From: AP-15 sp963701815
GTDB taxonomy: Bacteria; Pseudomonadota; Alphaproteobacteria; ATCC43930; CGMCC-115725
DNA: 64,000 nt
Assembly: GCA_963701815.1 (NCBI GenBank)
Contig: CAVPBN010000003.1
Span: forward strand, 62,001-126,000
Direction: 5' to 3'
Part shown: in pieces, positions 27,125 through 37,946 of the stretch
Position numbering within the stretch: the first letter of the stretch is position 1
Layout: each line of letters begins with the position of its first letter
Program-made: the position numbers and the translations under genes
Notes under the pieces: model-generated
What the model saw: only the letters and a program-made list of their open reading frames with translations
What the model was told of the DNA's origin: nothing
Database searches by the model: none

Positions 27125-28888
27125 TCAAACGAGGACCATGCCCTCTTCCGACACCGGCTTTTCGGCTTTGTCTTCCGGCCCGAGCAGCATCTCGTTGTGT
27201 GCCGCCCCCGACGGGATCATCGGAAAGCAGTTCTCCGTTGGATCGACCGCAACGTCGAGGATCACCGCACCGGGTTCCGCCAGCATCCAGGAGATCGCAT
27301 CGTCGAGTTCGGCCGGCTTTTCGATCCGCCGCCCGACCGCGCCAAAGGCGTCGGCCAGCTTGACGAAATCGGGCAATGCCGCGGTATAGCTCTCCGAGTA
27401 GCGGCCGCCATGCAGCAATTCCTGCCACTGCCGCACCATGCCCATATATTGGTTGTTGATGATGAATATCTTTACCGGCAACCGGTATTGGGCGATCGTC
27501 GACATCTCCTGGATGTTCATCAGGATCGAGGCTTCGCCGGCGACATCGATGACCAGCCCTTCGGGGTGAGCGATCTGCACGCCGATCGCCGCCGGCAGGC
27601 CGTAGCCCATCGTGCCGAGACCGCCCGAGGTCATCCACCGACCGGGCTGTTCGAATTTGAGGAATTGCGCCGCCCACATCTGGTGCTGGCCGACCTCGGT
27701 GGTGATGTAGACGTCGCGGTCGCGGATCTGCGCGTACAGCCGCTCCAGCGCCAATTGCGGCTTGATCAGATCGCGCCGGCTTTTGTCGTAATGCAGGCAG
27801 TCGCGGGCGCGCCAGCTCTCGATCTTGCGCCACCATTCGGCCCGCGCAGACCCGCTGTTGCCGAGCGAAGCCTTGGCCCAACCCGCCAGTATCGCCGTCA
27901 TCGCCTGACCGGCGTCGCCGATGATCGGCAGGTCGACGCGCACGTTCTTGTTGATCGAGGACGGGTCGATATCGATATGGATCCGTTTCGAGCCGGGCGA
28001 GAAGGCGTTGAGGCGCCCGGTCACCCGGTCGTCGAAACGCGCGCCGACGGCGACCATCAGGTCGCAGTCATGCATCGCCAGATTGGCCTCGTAGGTGCCG
28101 TGCATGCCGACCATGCCGAGAAAATGCGGGTCGGACGCCGGCAACGCGCCGAGCCCCATCAATGTCAGGGTGCAGGGCGCATCGGTCGCCCGCACCAGCT
28201 CGGCAAAACGCGCGCAGGCCTCGGGCCCGGAATTGACCAGCCCGCCGCCGCCGTAAAACAGCGGCCGTTTGGCGGCGGCGAGCATCTCGACCGCCTCGGC
28301 GATGCGCGCCGGGTCCGGTGCGAGCTGCGGGCGATAGCTCTTGTGCCGCCCGGCTTCCGGGCCGCTGTAGGGACCGGGCGCAAACAGAACGTCTTTCGGC
28401 AGGTCGATCACGACCGGGCCGGGGCGACCGCTGCGGGCGACGTAAAACGCCTCGTGCAGCTGGTGCGCCAGATCCCGTACATCCTTGACCAGATAATTGT
28501 GCTTGGTGCACGGACGGGTGATGCCGGTGGTGTCGGCCTCCTGGAACGCGTCGTTGCCGATCAGATGGGTCGGCACTTGGCCCGTCAGACAGACGATCGG
28601 GACCGAATCCATCAGCGCGTCGGTCAGACCGGTCACCGCATTGGTCGCACCGGGGCCGCTGGTGACCAGCACGACGCCGACCCGGCCGGTCGACCGGGCA
28701 TAGCCTTCGGCGGCGTGGACCGCGCCGCCTTCCTGACGAACCAGGATGTGACGCAGCGAATTCTGCTTGTAGAGCGCATCGTAGATCGGCAGGACGGCGC
28801 CGCCCGGATAACCGAAAACGACATCGACGCCCTGGTCGACCAAGGCCTTGATGACGATTTCCGCTCCACTGATCGGCTCGGCCGACAT
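27125..28888 (-). CDS. ilvB: acetolactate synthase large (catalytic) subunit
   Basis: This 587-residue ThDP enzyme condenses pyruvate to acetolactate. It has the catalytic Glu in RQEGGAVHAAEGYARSTG, VLVTSGPGATNAVTGL, the FAD-binding central domain, and the ThDP motif that starts near GLGTMGYGLPAAIGVQ and runs to the NQYMGMVRQWQ region. The start has GGAGAT-type bases upstream. It heads the ilvBNC operon, about 90 bp after the co-oriented miaA stop. Confidence 0.96.
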   Translation of the reverse strand: MSAEPISGAEIVIKALVDQGVDVVFGYPGGAVLPIYDALYKQNSLRHILVRQEGGAVHAAEGYARSTGRVGVVLVTSGPGATNAVTGLTDALMDSVPIVCLTGQVPTHLIGNDAFQEADTTGITRPCTKHNYLVKDVRDLAHQLHEAFYVARSGRPGPVVIDLPKDVLFAPGPYSGPEAGRHKSYRPQLAPDPARIAEAVEMLAAAKRPLFYGGGGLVNSGPEACARFAELVRATDAPCTLTLMGLGALPASDPHFLGMVGMHGTYEANLAMHDCDLMVAVGARFDDRVTGRLNAFSPGSKRIHIDIDPSSINKNVRVDLPIIGDAGQAMTAILAGWAKASLGNSGSARAEWWRKIESWRARDCLHYDKSRRDLIKPQLALERLYAQIRDRDVYITTEVGQHQMWAAQFLKFEQPGRWMTSGGLGTMGYGLPAAIGVQIAHPEGLVIDVAGEASILMNIQEMSTIAQYRLPVKIFIINNQYMGMVRQWQELLHGGRYSESYTAALPDFVKLADAFGAVGRRIEKPAELDDAISWMLAEPGAVILDVAVDPTENCFPMIPSGAAHNEMLLGPEDKAEKPVSEEGMVLV

Positions 28889-28906
28889 GACGATCTCCTT
28901 CCGGCG

Positions 28907-28951
28907 AAAACCGCAAACCGCCCCGGCACGCTGCCGACGGCGCCGGCGGTT
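28907..28951 (-). terminator. weak hairpin terminator between miaA and ilvB
   Basis: On the minus strand AACCGCC (28945-28951) pairs with GGCGGTT (28916-28922) around a GC-rich loop that can itself pair. T-rich bases (TTTGCGGTTTT) follow. It could end the miaA message or attenuate ilvB, but no leader peptide rich in branched-chain codons is visible in the short gap. Confidence 0.35.
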
Positions 28952-28977
28952 CGAGGCGGGGCGCGCAACCTAGTCAG

Positions 28978-29901
28978 CTATGGCCGTCGGGTCAATACGA
29001 ACTCGTCAATAAACTGGCGCAATTGGGGTCGAATTCTTTCCGAAAATTGCTCACCGAACACCAGGTCCGGGACGATCTGATGGCGAAACCACGTCAGCTG
29101 CCGCTTTGCATAACGGCGGGTGGCGCGCTGACCCGCGGCGATCGCCTCGTCCAATCCGATCTCGCCCCGCAGGTGCCGCAACAATTCGGGCAGACCGACC
29201 GCCTTCATCGCCGGAAGATCGGGGTCGAGGCTGCGTCCGGCAAGCGCCGCCGCCTCGGCGAGGGCGCCCGCCTCGATCATCGCGGCAAAGCGAGCGTCGC
29301 CGGCCGCGTAGAGCGCCTCGCGCGTCGGCGTCAGCAGGATCGTCGCGAAACGGTAGGGCGATGCCGGATGCGGACGGGAGTGCCAGGCGTCGATCGGCTG
29401 CCCGGTGGCGCGAACCACCTCAAAGGCGCGCACCAGCCGCTGCGTATCGCCCGCAGACAGCCGCCCGGCCGCCGCCGGATCGAGTTGCGCCAGCCGCTCG
29501 CGAAACCCAGCTCCGCCCAAAGCGCGATGCAGCGCCAGCGCCTGACGGCGGACCGGCTCGGGGATCTCGGGAACCGGCGCCAGGCCGCGGGCGAGCGCCC
29601 GCAAATAGAGGCCGGTTCCGCCGACGAGGATCGGCAACCGGCCGGCTTTGAGCGCCGCCGCGATCTGATCGAGAGCGAATGCCCGCCAGCTCGCCGCGGA
29701 GCCGCGTTCGGCTGCATCGAGAAAGCCGTACAGCCGGTGCGGCGCCCGCTGTTCGTCCGCCGGCCCGGGACGGGCCGTCAGGATCCGCAGATCGCGGTAG
29801 CACTGCAGGCTGTCGGCATTGACGATGGTCCCGCCCAGTTCGTCGGCCAGCGCCAAGGCCAGCGCCGATTTGCCGCTGGCGGTCGGGCCGGCCACCACCA
29901 C
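28978..29901 (-). CDS. miaA: tRNA dimethylallyltransferase
   Basis: The enzyme transfers a dimethylallyl group to A37 of tRNAs reading UNN codons. It has P-loop AGPTASGKSALALALADELGG, NADSLQCYRDLRILTARP, the LVGGTGLYLRALARGL motif, and the C-terminal RRYAKRQLTWFRHQ. The start is unclear: no ATG lies in frame before the P-loop, and I give the first GTG (29901), which leaves an unusually short N-terminus. A frame change in the CCCC/AAAA-rich bases near 29920 would instead link to an ATG at about 29978. The gene is divergent from serB, and the starts nearly touch. Confidence 0.85.
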   Translation of the reverse strand: MVVAGPTASGKSALALALADELGGTIVNADSLQCYRDLRILTARPGPADEQRAPHRLYGFLDAAERGSAASWRAFALDQIAAALKAGRLPILVGGTGLYLRALARGLAPVPEIPEPVRRQALALHRALGGAGFRERLAQLDPAAAGRLSAGDTQRLVRAFEVVRATGQPIDAWHSRPHPASPYRFATILLTPTREALYAAGDARFAAMIEAGALAEAAALAGRSLDPDLPAMKAVGLPELLRHLRGEIGLDEAIAAGQRATRRYAKRQLTWFRHQIVPDLVFGEQFSERIRPQLRQFIDEFVLTRRP

Positions 29902-29976
29902 GACCGGCGGCGAATGATTTTGCGGGGCGCCGGGTCGCTTGCCGCGCCGCCGATCGAACGGGTACGAAGATGACCC

Positions 29977-30861
29977 ATGCCCATTGTCGTCACCCTGATC
30001 GCCGGGCCGGGCGGCCGGGCGGCCCTCCCCCGCCTCGCCGGCGCGATCGGCGAGGCTTTGGCCGTCGCAGACGGGCCGATCTGGCTCGCCCCCGGTGAGG
30101 CGTGCGATCTTGTCTGCGACGCGGACAACCCGCGGCAGGTCCAATCGTCGGTGCGGGAGATCGCAGCCGGCGCGATGACCGATATCCTGGTCCAGCCGCT
30201 GGAAGGGCGGCGTAAACGGCTTCTCGTCGCCGATCTCGAAGCGACAATCATCGAAAACGAGATGCTCGACGAGCTGGCCGACCTGCGCGGGATCGGCCCC
30301 CAGGTCGCGGCCATCACCCGCCGGGCGATGAACGGCGAAATCGACTTTGCCGGCGCTCTCGAGGCCCGCGTCGCGCTGCTGGCCGGGATGGAGGAGCGGG
30401 TGCTCGAACAGGCGGCGGCGCGGATCCGGCTGACCCCGGGCGCGCGGACGCTGGTCGCGACCATGCGGCGCGCCGGTGCGGCGGCGGCGCTGGTCTCGGG
30501 CGGGTTCACCGTCTTCGCCGAACAGGTCGCCGCCGCGCTCGGCTTCGACCACGTCGTCGCCAATCGCCTGGACATCGTCGGGGGGCGGGTCGCCGGCACC
30601 GTGCGGCGGCCGATCGTGACCGGAGAGACCAAGCGCGAAACCCTGCTCGCGCTCGCCGCCATGCACGGGCTTCGGCCCGAACACATCATCGCCGTCGGCG
30701 ACGGGGCCAATGATCTGCCGATGTTGGCGACCGCCGGTATCGGCATCGCCTTTCATGCCAAGCCCTCGGTTGCAGCCGCCGCGCGCTGGCGTCTCGAACA
30801 TGCCGATCTGACCGGGCTGCTCTACGCCCAAGGGTATCGGCAGCACGAGATCGTCGCCTAA
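29977..30861 (+). CDS. serB: phosphoserine phosphatase
   Basis: The 294-residue HAD-family enzyme makes serine from phosphoserine. The N-terminal ACT-like region is degenerate. HAD motif I reads VADLEATIIENEMLDEL: nucleophile Asp at about 86, but position +2, normally Asp (DxDxT), is Glu88. Motif II is LVSGGFTVF, motif III Lys is in TGETKRETL, and motif IV is AVGDGANDLPML. Everything else is canonical, so activity is plausible, with altered acid/base geometry. It is divergent from miaA. Confidence 0.9.
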   Translation: MPIVVTLIAGPGGRAALPRLAGAIGEALAVADGPIWLAPGEACDLVCDADNPRQVQSSVREIAAGAMTDILVQPLEGRRKRLLVADLEATIIENEMLDELADLRGIGPQVAAITRRAMNGEIDFAGALEARVALLAGMEERVLEQAAARIRLTPGARTLVATMRRAGAAAALVSGGFTVFAEQVAAALGFDHVVANRLDIVGGRVAGTVRRPIVTGETKRETLLALAAMHGLRPEHIIAVGDGANDLPMLATAGIGIAFHAKPSVAAAARWRLEHADLTGLLYAQGYRQHEIVA

Positions 30862-30917
30862 GCGCAGCGCCGGACCAACCCCGTCCGCCGAGGCTCGGCC
30901 GGCCTGTCCCGCCTTGC

Positions 30918-32420
30918 CTATCCTTGGTCCAGCCGGAGTGCGACAAAGCGCAGATCGCCCTGACGGGCGACCAGCAACAGGATCGATTTGCGCCCGGATT
31001 TCTTCGCCTCGTCGATCCGGCCGCTGATCTCGCCCGGGCTCTTCACCTCCTGCTGCGCGGCCTCCATGATCAGGTCGCCCGGGCGCACGCCCTTGGCCGC
31101 GGCGGAGCTGTCTTTGGCGACCTCGACGACGACGACTCCCTTGGCATCCTCGGCCAGCGAAAACTTGTCCTTGAGCTCCGGAGTGATGCCGGAGAGGGTC
31201 AGGCCGAGCGTCTTGACGGTGCCGGTCCGGCCGAGATCGGAAGTCTTGGGCGCCGGCTGCGCGCTTGCCAATTGCTGATCGCTCTCGTCGAGCCGGCCGA
31301 GCTTGACCTCGATGGTCTTCTCCTGGCGTTTGCGCCAGACCGTCACTCCGACGCTCCTGCCGACCGGTGTCTCGGCCACCAGCCGCGGCAACCGGCGCAT
31401 GTCCTCGACGGCCTTGCCGTCAAAAGTCAGAACGACGTCGCCGGCCTGGACCCCGGCGGCCTGCGCGGGGCCTTTGTCGGTGACGCTGGCGACCAAGGCG
31501 CCCCGCGCCTTGTCGAGCCCGAGGCTCTCGGCGATCTCGTCGGTCACCGCCTGGATGCGCACCCCGAGCCAGCCGCGATGGACGGTGTGGTCCTTTTCGC
31601 CCCGCAATTCGGCGACGACCGCTTTGGCCAACGCCGAAGGGATCGCAAACCCGATCCCGATCGAGCCGCCGGACGGCGAATAGATCGCCGTGTTGATCCC
31701 GATCACCTGACCGTCCATGTTGAACATCGGGCCGCCGGAGTTGCCGCGGTTGATCGGCGCGTCGGTCTGCAGAAAGTCGTCATAGGGGCCGGAATTGATG
31801 TCGCGCTGGCGGGCCGACAAGATGCCGGCGGTGACGCTGCCGCCGAGACCAAACGGATTGCCGATCGCCAATACCCAGTCGCCGACACGCGAGACATCGC
31901 TGTCGCCCCAGGCGATCGCCGTCAGCGGCTTGCTGGTCGCGACCTTCAACAGGGCGATGTCCGTCTTGGTGTCGCGGCCGACTACAGTCGCTTTCAGATT
32001 GGTATTGTCGTGCAGAATCACCGTGATCGCGTCGGCGTCGGCAATCACGTGGTTGTTGGTCACGACATAACCCGCCGGATCGATGATAAAGCCGGAGCCG
32101 AGCGAGGTGGCTTTGCGAGGCTGGGCGTCGGGCCGGTCTTCGTTGGGCTGGCCGTGTTCGAAGAAATCGTGGAAGAATTGTTCGAATGGCGAGCCGGGCG
32201 GAAATTGCGGTAGACGCGGCTCGGCTTTGCCGCCGCTTTCCGCCTTCAGCGTCTGCGTCGTCGAGATATTGACCACCGCGGGCAGCAGCCTGGCCGCGAG
32301 ATCGGCAAAGCCGTCGGGGGCCGGCCGGGCGACGGCAGCCGCGGCGAGCAACAGCGGGATGACGAATGTCAGCACGGCAACGGCGGCCCGGACTGCAGGT
32401 CGCGGGAGATAGGACGGCAC
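30918..32420 (-). CDS. degP: Do-family periplasmic serine protease (DegP/MucD-like)
   Basis: The product is about 500 residues, starting at the GTG at 32420 with AGGAG nine bases upstream. A signal peptide (VLTFVIPLLLAAAAVARP) exports it. The trypsin-like triad is visible: His at about 124 in TNNHVI, Asp in TKTDIALLKV and Ser at about 228 in GNSGGPMF. Two PDZ domains follow (GALVASVTDKGPAQAAGVQAGD; VVVEVAKDSSAAAKGVRPGD). It degrades or refolds damaged envelope proteins. Gene order hflK-hflC-DUF2065-degP is common in this class. Confidence 0.95.
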   Translation of the reverse strand: MPSYLPRPAVRAAVAVLTFVIPLLLAAAAVARPAPDGFADLAARLLPAVVNISTTQTLKAESGGKAEPRLPQFPPGSPFEQFFHDFFEHGQPNEDRPDAQPRKATSLGSGFIIDPAGYVVTNNHVIADADAITVILHDNTNLKATVVGRDTKTDIALLKVATSKPLTAIAWGDSDVSRVGDWVLAIGNPFGLGGSVTAGILSARQRDINSGPYDDFLQTDAPINRGNSGGPMFNMDGQVIGINTAIYSPSGGSIGIGFAIPSALAKAVVAELRGEKDHTVHRGWLGVRIQAVTDEIAESLGLDKARGALVASVTDKGPAQAAGVQAGDVVLTFDGKAVEDMRRLPRLVAETPVGRSVGVTVWRKRQEKTIEVKLGRLDESDQQLASAQPAPKTSDLGRTGTVKTLGLTLSGITPELKDKFSLAEDAKGVVVVEVAKDSSAAAKGVRPGDLIMEAAQQEVKSPGEISGRIDEAKKSGRKSILLLVARQGDLRFVALRLDQG

Positions 32421-32614
32421 CGGATTCAACTCCTCACGTTGTCGATGGTAGGTTCCCGGCGACAAGCCGTTGCCAGCGGCCGGCGATCGGCGCATCGATC
32501 GCTGAGACCGACGGAGCTTACGCGAGAAGCATCCGCCGAACCAGTCGCTTCGTGCCCGGTAGTGCGGGGGAACGCTCGCCCGAACCGCCTTTCCGCTCGC
32601 GTCGCAGCGCGAGG

Positions 32615-32815
32615 TCAGCGGCGCACCAGCCAGACGAGGGCGACCCCGGCGCAGACCGCCGCCAACCCGGCCAGCCGCAAGGTTTGCGGCGGCATCGCCA
32701 CGGCCCTGGCGGCAGCCCGCCGCATGCCGTCCGGAAACAGCGCGTAAAGCGCACCCTCGATTACCAGGACAAGGGCAAATGCGGTCGAAAAATCCCTGAA
32801 CGCCGGGGTGACCAC
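32615..32815 (-). CDS. DUF2065 small membrane protein
   Basis: The 66-residue protein starts at the GTG at 32815. It has two membrane helices (FSTAFALVLVIEGALYALF; LRLAGLAAVCAGVALVWLVRR) joined by a short basic loop containing the family's PDGMRRAAARAVAMPP. DUF2065 genes habitually lie between hflC and degP, as here; the function is unknown but the position suggests a link to FtsH/HflKC quality control. Confidence 0.88.
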   Translation of the reverse strand: MVTPAFRDFSTAFALVLVIEGALYALFPDGMRRAAARAVAMPPQTLRLAGLAAVCAGVALVWLVRR

Positions 32816-32895
32816 TCACCGACCCGTCGATCCGTCGCCGCCGCCGGCAAGCGGTGCGAGGCGGATGGTCCAACCGCGCCTGTGGTCGGTCGCCC

Positions 32896-33810
32896 TCATT
32901 TTGGCCCGATCTTGACCGGGGCCGCCGGCTCGGGTTTCGCCGCCGCCCCCGCAGGGTTGTCGAAGAAACGAAAGAAGCTGCCCTCCGGGCTCAGCACAAA
33001 CGACGTGGCATGGCCCTGAAGCGCGTCGCGGTAGGCCTGCAACGAGCGGTAGAAGGCGAAAAACTGCTTATCCTGGTCGAACGCGGCGGCGTAGATGGCG
33101 ATGCTCTTCGCGTCGCCGTCGCCTTTGATCCGCTGCGCGTCGCGCTGGGCGTCGGCGAGAATCACCGTACGCTCGCGATCGGCATTGGCGCGGACGGTCT
33201 GCGCGGCCTCGGCGCCTTCGCCTCGATACTGGGACGCCTGCTGCTGGCGTTCGGAACGCATACGGGCGTAGATGGCTTGGCTGTTCTGCTGCGGCAGATC
33301 GGCGCGGCGAATGCGGACGTCGACGACATTGATGCCAAACGATTTGGCCTCGCTGCTGACCTCGTCGCGGATCTTTTCCATGATCGCCGAGCGCTGCGGC
33401 GACAGCAACGCCGACAGGGTCAGATTGCCGATTACCCGCCGCAGGCTGCCGCTGACCATTGCGCCGAGCCGGGCGCGCACCGCCGCCTCGCTGGCGACGG
33501 TCTGATAAAACAGCAGCGGATTGGTGATGCGATAGCGCGCATAGGTGTCGACGACCAGCCGCTTCTGGTCCGAGGCGATGACCTCCTCGGGCGGCGGCTC
33601 GAAATCCAGCAGGCGATTGTCATAAAGGATCACGTTCTGGATGAACGGCTTCTTGACCCATAAGCCCGGGGTGCTGATGACGCGGCGCGGCTGCCCGAAT
33701 TGCAGCACCAGCGCCTGCTCGGTCTGATCGACGATAAACAGCGAGCTCATCGCGAGCAGGCCGCCGACGACGAGCACGATTGCGATCGCATAGAGGGCGC
33801 GGCGGTTCAT
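32896..33810 (-). CDS. hflC: HflC, SPFH-domain modulator of FtsH
   Basis: The 304-residue protein has a single N-terminal membrane helix (LYAIAIVLVVGGLLAMSSLFI), then the SPFH/prohibitin domain (VDQTEQALVLQFGQPRRVIS, VVDTYARYRITNPLLFYQTV) and a coiled-coil Arg/Glu/Ala-rich region (RSERQQQASQYRGEGAEAA). It forms a periplasm-facing cage with HflK around the FtsH protease. It follows hflK by 27 bp. Confidence 0.95.
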   Translation of the reverse strand: MNRRALYAIAIVLVVGGLLAMSSLFIVDQTEQALVLQFGQPRRVISTPGLWVKKPFIQNVILYDNRLLDFEPPPEEVIASDQKRLVVDTYARYRITNPLLFYQTVASEAAVRARLGAMVSGSLRRVIGNLTLSALLSPQRSAIMEKIRDEVSSEAKSFGINVVDVRIRRADLPQQNSQAIYARMRSERQQQASQYRGEGAEAAQTVRANADRERTVILADAQRDAQRIKGDGDAKSIAIYAAAFDQDKQFFAFYRSLQAYRDALQGHATSFVLSPEGSFFRFFDNPAGAAAKPEPAAPVKIGPK

Positions 33811-33837
33811 CTCTTCCTCCCCATCGCCGGCGGCCCC

Positions 33838-35077
33838 TCAGTTCTGGCCGCTGCGCAGCGGCGGGGCCGGAATCCCCGCATCCGGTGTCGGCGTACCGCC
33901 GCCGGATGATCCCGATTCGGCAGTACTTCCCGTTGCCGGAGCTGCCGACCCGGCAGCGCCACCGCCGAGCGCAGGCAGCGGCAGGTAAGGCAGCACGCCG
34001 TTGCCGCCCCGCGCGGATTTGTCGATGATCACCTTGCTGCTGTTCTTCAGCACCTCTTCCATGGTTTCGAGGTAGAGCCGTTCGGTGGTCACGTCGGGCA
34101 CCACCTTGAAGGCGTGGTAGACGGCGACAAAACGGTCGGCATCGCCGGTCGAGCGGGCGATGATCGCCAGGCGATAGGCTTCGCCCTCCTGCTTGATCCG
34201 CACCGCATTGCCGCGCGCTCGAGGGATGATGTCGTTGCGATAGGATTCGGCCTCGTTGCGCAGGCGCGCCCGATCGGCGAGCGCCGCCTGTACGTCGCGA
34301 AACGAATCGATGACTTCGGCCGGCGGATCGACCCGTTGCAGCTGCACCTGGGTGATCTGGATGCCGGCGCCGTAACTGGTTAGAATGCTCTGCAGTAGCT
34401 GCTGCGTTTCCGACCTCGATCTTGGCTCGACCTTCGGACAGCGCCTGCGCGATCGGGGTCTCGCCGACCACCTCCCGCATCGCGCTCTCGGCCGCCGATT
34501 TGACGGTCAGCTCCTGGTCGCGGATGTTGAACAGATACGAGCGCGCATCGCTGATCACCCAGAACACGGTGAAATTGATGTCGACGATGTTCTCGTCGCC
34601 GGTCAGCATCAGCGCCTCTTCGGGCACTTGGCGCGTTCCGACCTCGCCGGTCGCCTGCACTTCACCCGACCGATAGCCGATCTGGGTTCGATTGACCCGC
34701 GTGACGCTCGGCGTCAGCACCCTCTCGATCGGGCTCGGCAGATGATAGTTGAGCCCCGGCTGGGTCGTGCGGTGATAGGCGCCAAAGCGCAGCACGATGC
34801 CGACCTCGTCGGGGAGCACGCGATAAAAACCGCTCGCCAGCCAGATCACGACGATGGCGAGGACGACGATGGCGACCCCGGCGCCGGTGCCGAACCCGCC
34901 CGGCAGCAACCGCCGAAACCGGTCCTGGCCCCGGCGCAGCATTTCCTCGAAATCGGGCGGCCGCGGCATGCGCCCGCCGGGGCCCGGCCCACCGCCATTG
35001 TTGCGGCCGCCGCCCCACGGGCCGCCGCCGCGCGGGCCGCCGCCCCAGGGACCACCGCCCTGGCTCAGCCAGAACAT
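33838..35077 (-). CDS. hflK: HflK, SPFH-domain modulator of FtsH (one frameshift)
   Basis: It begins MFWLSQGGGPWGGGPRGGG, the Gly-rich HflK head, with a membrane helix (VAIVVLAIVVIWLASGFYRV) and SPFH domain (PDEVGIVLRFGAYHRTTQPG, GDENIVDINFTVFWVI). After EGRAKIEV one extra base near 34411 shifts the frame. The family continuation ETQQLLQSILTSYGAGIQIT, then VQLQRVDPPAEVIDSFRDVQ and RIKQEGEAYRLAIIARSTGD, runs to 33838. The gene is otherwise complete and in its expected operon, so a sequence error is at least as likely as inactivation. Confidence 0.85.
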
Positions 35078-35359
35078 CGACTCAGCCCGAACATCGGCGA
35101 CAACCTCTCGGCCGCGTGATGTGGAAACCGCGCCAACGGCCAGCCGCGGTCTGCGAATTTAACGACACGCTCGGATAGGCGGCAGGCACGGCTGTTGTCA
35201 AGTCGTGCCGCCGGGCCTAAATCTCCTGCGTCCGACGACAATGATCGACCGCGCGCTACTCTGACTCAACCGGGGCCGGGAACCAAGCGCCGCGATAGCA
35301 TGGCCAGGTGGGTGCGTCGGCAAGCGGACGCGTCGGCTGCGCCTGCGCGGAGGAATGAG

Positions 35360-36502
<1,143 letters not shown>

Positions 36503-36567
36503 CCGCAGCCCGGCCCCAAAGGCTTCTGCGGCGGTCGCATCGGTCCGATACGAGCTCGCCAAGCTTT

Positions 36568-37713
36568 TTACCTGGTCCGCCAGGTAAAAATCGAGGAAAT
36601 GGCGTAGTTCCACACCGAGCCGACCAGGGCGCCGGTCACGCCTGCCAGCCACCAGGAACGATCGGAATGAAACACGTAGGAAGCGATGCCGACATTGGCG
36701 ACCGCGCCGACGCTGCACACGGTGTAGAAGGAGAGCAGCCCGTAAAGCAGCTTCCAGCTGCGCAGCCGGCGGTCCCGATAGGTCAGAACGTTGTTCAGAA
36801 AAAAGTTCCAGGTCATCGCCGCGACTGTTGCCGCGCCTTGCGATACCGGGAAATCGAGCCCCGCCAGTTTGAGCGAAAGCGCCAGCACGGAAAGGTGGAC
36901 GACAAGGCCCAGGCCGCCGATCGCACCAAACAGAACAAAGCGCACCGGTACGATATGGCCGAGGAGCTTGTCGATCAACAGTTGGATATATTCGAGTGCG
37001 ACCAGCGTATCGAGCTTGCTCTGACCGTACCGACGTTCGCGAAATGTGAACGCCAGCTCTTTGAAGGCGAGCGGTTTCGACGAGGACGCAAAGAGATCGA
37101 CCAGGATCTTGTAGCCCTGGGCCGAGAGGTTGCGCACCGCCGCATCGAACGCCGGGCGCCTGACCATGAAGAACCCGCTCATCGCGTCCGTCAGCTCGGC
37201 TTTGACCACGAACCGCGCCAAACGGTTGCCGAGGTCGCTGATCCTGACCCGCCGCGCCGGCATCGACGCGAAATCGCCCCCGCCGACAAACCGGCTGCCG
37301 ATGACGATGTCGAGGGGTTCGCGGCGCAGCATTTCGAGCATGATCGGAAGCAGCGCCTCGTCGTGCTGAAGATCGGCGTCCATGACGGCGACAAAGGGCG
37401 CCGCACTCGACAAAATCCCTTCAATGCAGGCCGAAGCCAGCCCGCGCCGGCCGATGCGCTGAATGCAGCGCACGTTCGGATGCCGCTGCGCAAGGGCACG
37501 CACGGCGTTCGCGGTTCCGTCCGGCGAATCGTCGTCGACGAAAACCACTTCCCAAGCCCTCCCGGCGAGGGTCGCACCCAATCGCTCCACCAGAAGCGGC
37601 ACGTTTTCGCGCTCGTTGAAAGTCGGAACGACCACGGTCAGCTCGGCCGGAATGATCGCCGGTCCCGTCGACGGGACCGGCCGTTCGATCGTTTCGCTCC
37701 AGGCCGGGATCAT
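36568..37713 (-). CDS. GT2 glycosyltransferase (DPM1-like) fused to GtrA-like membrane domain
   Basis: In this 381-residue protein, residues 20-240 form a polyprenyl-phosphate mannosyl/glucosyltransferase domain: LTVVVPTFNERENVPLLVE, VVFVDDDSPDGT, PFVAVMDADLQHDE (DxD), SGFFMVRRPAFD and FRERRYGQSKL. The C-terminal 130 residues contain four membrane helices of GtrA type (RFVLFGAIGGLGLVVHLSVL, MTWNFFLNNVLTYRDRR). It probably makes and flips polyprenyl-phosphate sugars for envelope glycan modification. Fused architectures like this are known. Confidence 0.9.
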   Translation of the reverse strand: MIPAWSETIERPVPSTGPAIIPAELTVVVPTFNERENVPLLVERLGATLAGRAWEVVFVDDDSPDGTANAVRALAQRHPNVRCIQRIGRRGLASACIEGILSSAAPFVAVMDADLQHDEALLPIMLEMLRREPLDIVIGSRFVGGGDFASMPARRVRISDLGNRLARFVVKAELTDAMSGFFMVRRPAFDAAVRNLSAQGYKILVDLFASSSKPLAFKELAFTFRERRYGQSKLDTLVALEYIQLLIDKLLGHIVPVRFVLFGAIGGLGLVVHLSVLALSLKLAGLDFPVSQGAATVAAMTWNFFLNNVLTYRDRRLRSWKLLYGLLSFYTVCSVGAVANVGIASYVFHSDRSWWLAGVTGALVGSVWNYAISSIFTWRTR

Positions 37714-37946
37714 GTGCAGAAAGCAATCATCAGAGCCGCATTTACCCGATGGGAAGATAATCGGGGACTGCCCCGATCAAGCCGGTTGACCGCACGAAAG
37801 CTCGTTGCCCGGCGATGACGCACCGCAAAGCCTGGGCTGTGTCGGGCGATACCTATAATAGCGATATTGTTGGGGATTTCAACCGTATCGTGCCATCCCA
37901 GCCAGAAACATCAGGCTGGCCGAATACCAAATTTTTAAGAGAACCC

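Noticed and set aside
28889..28977. Branched-chain leader peptide attenuator before ilvB
   Set aside because: A hairpin exists, but there is no short frame rich in Leu, Ile or Val codons in the 90-bp gap.
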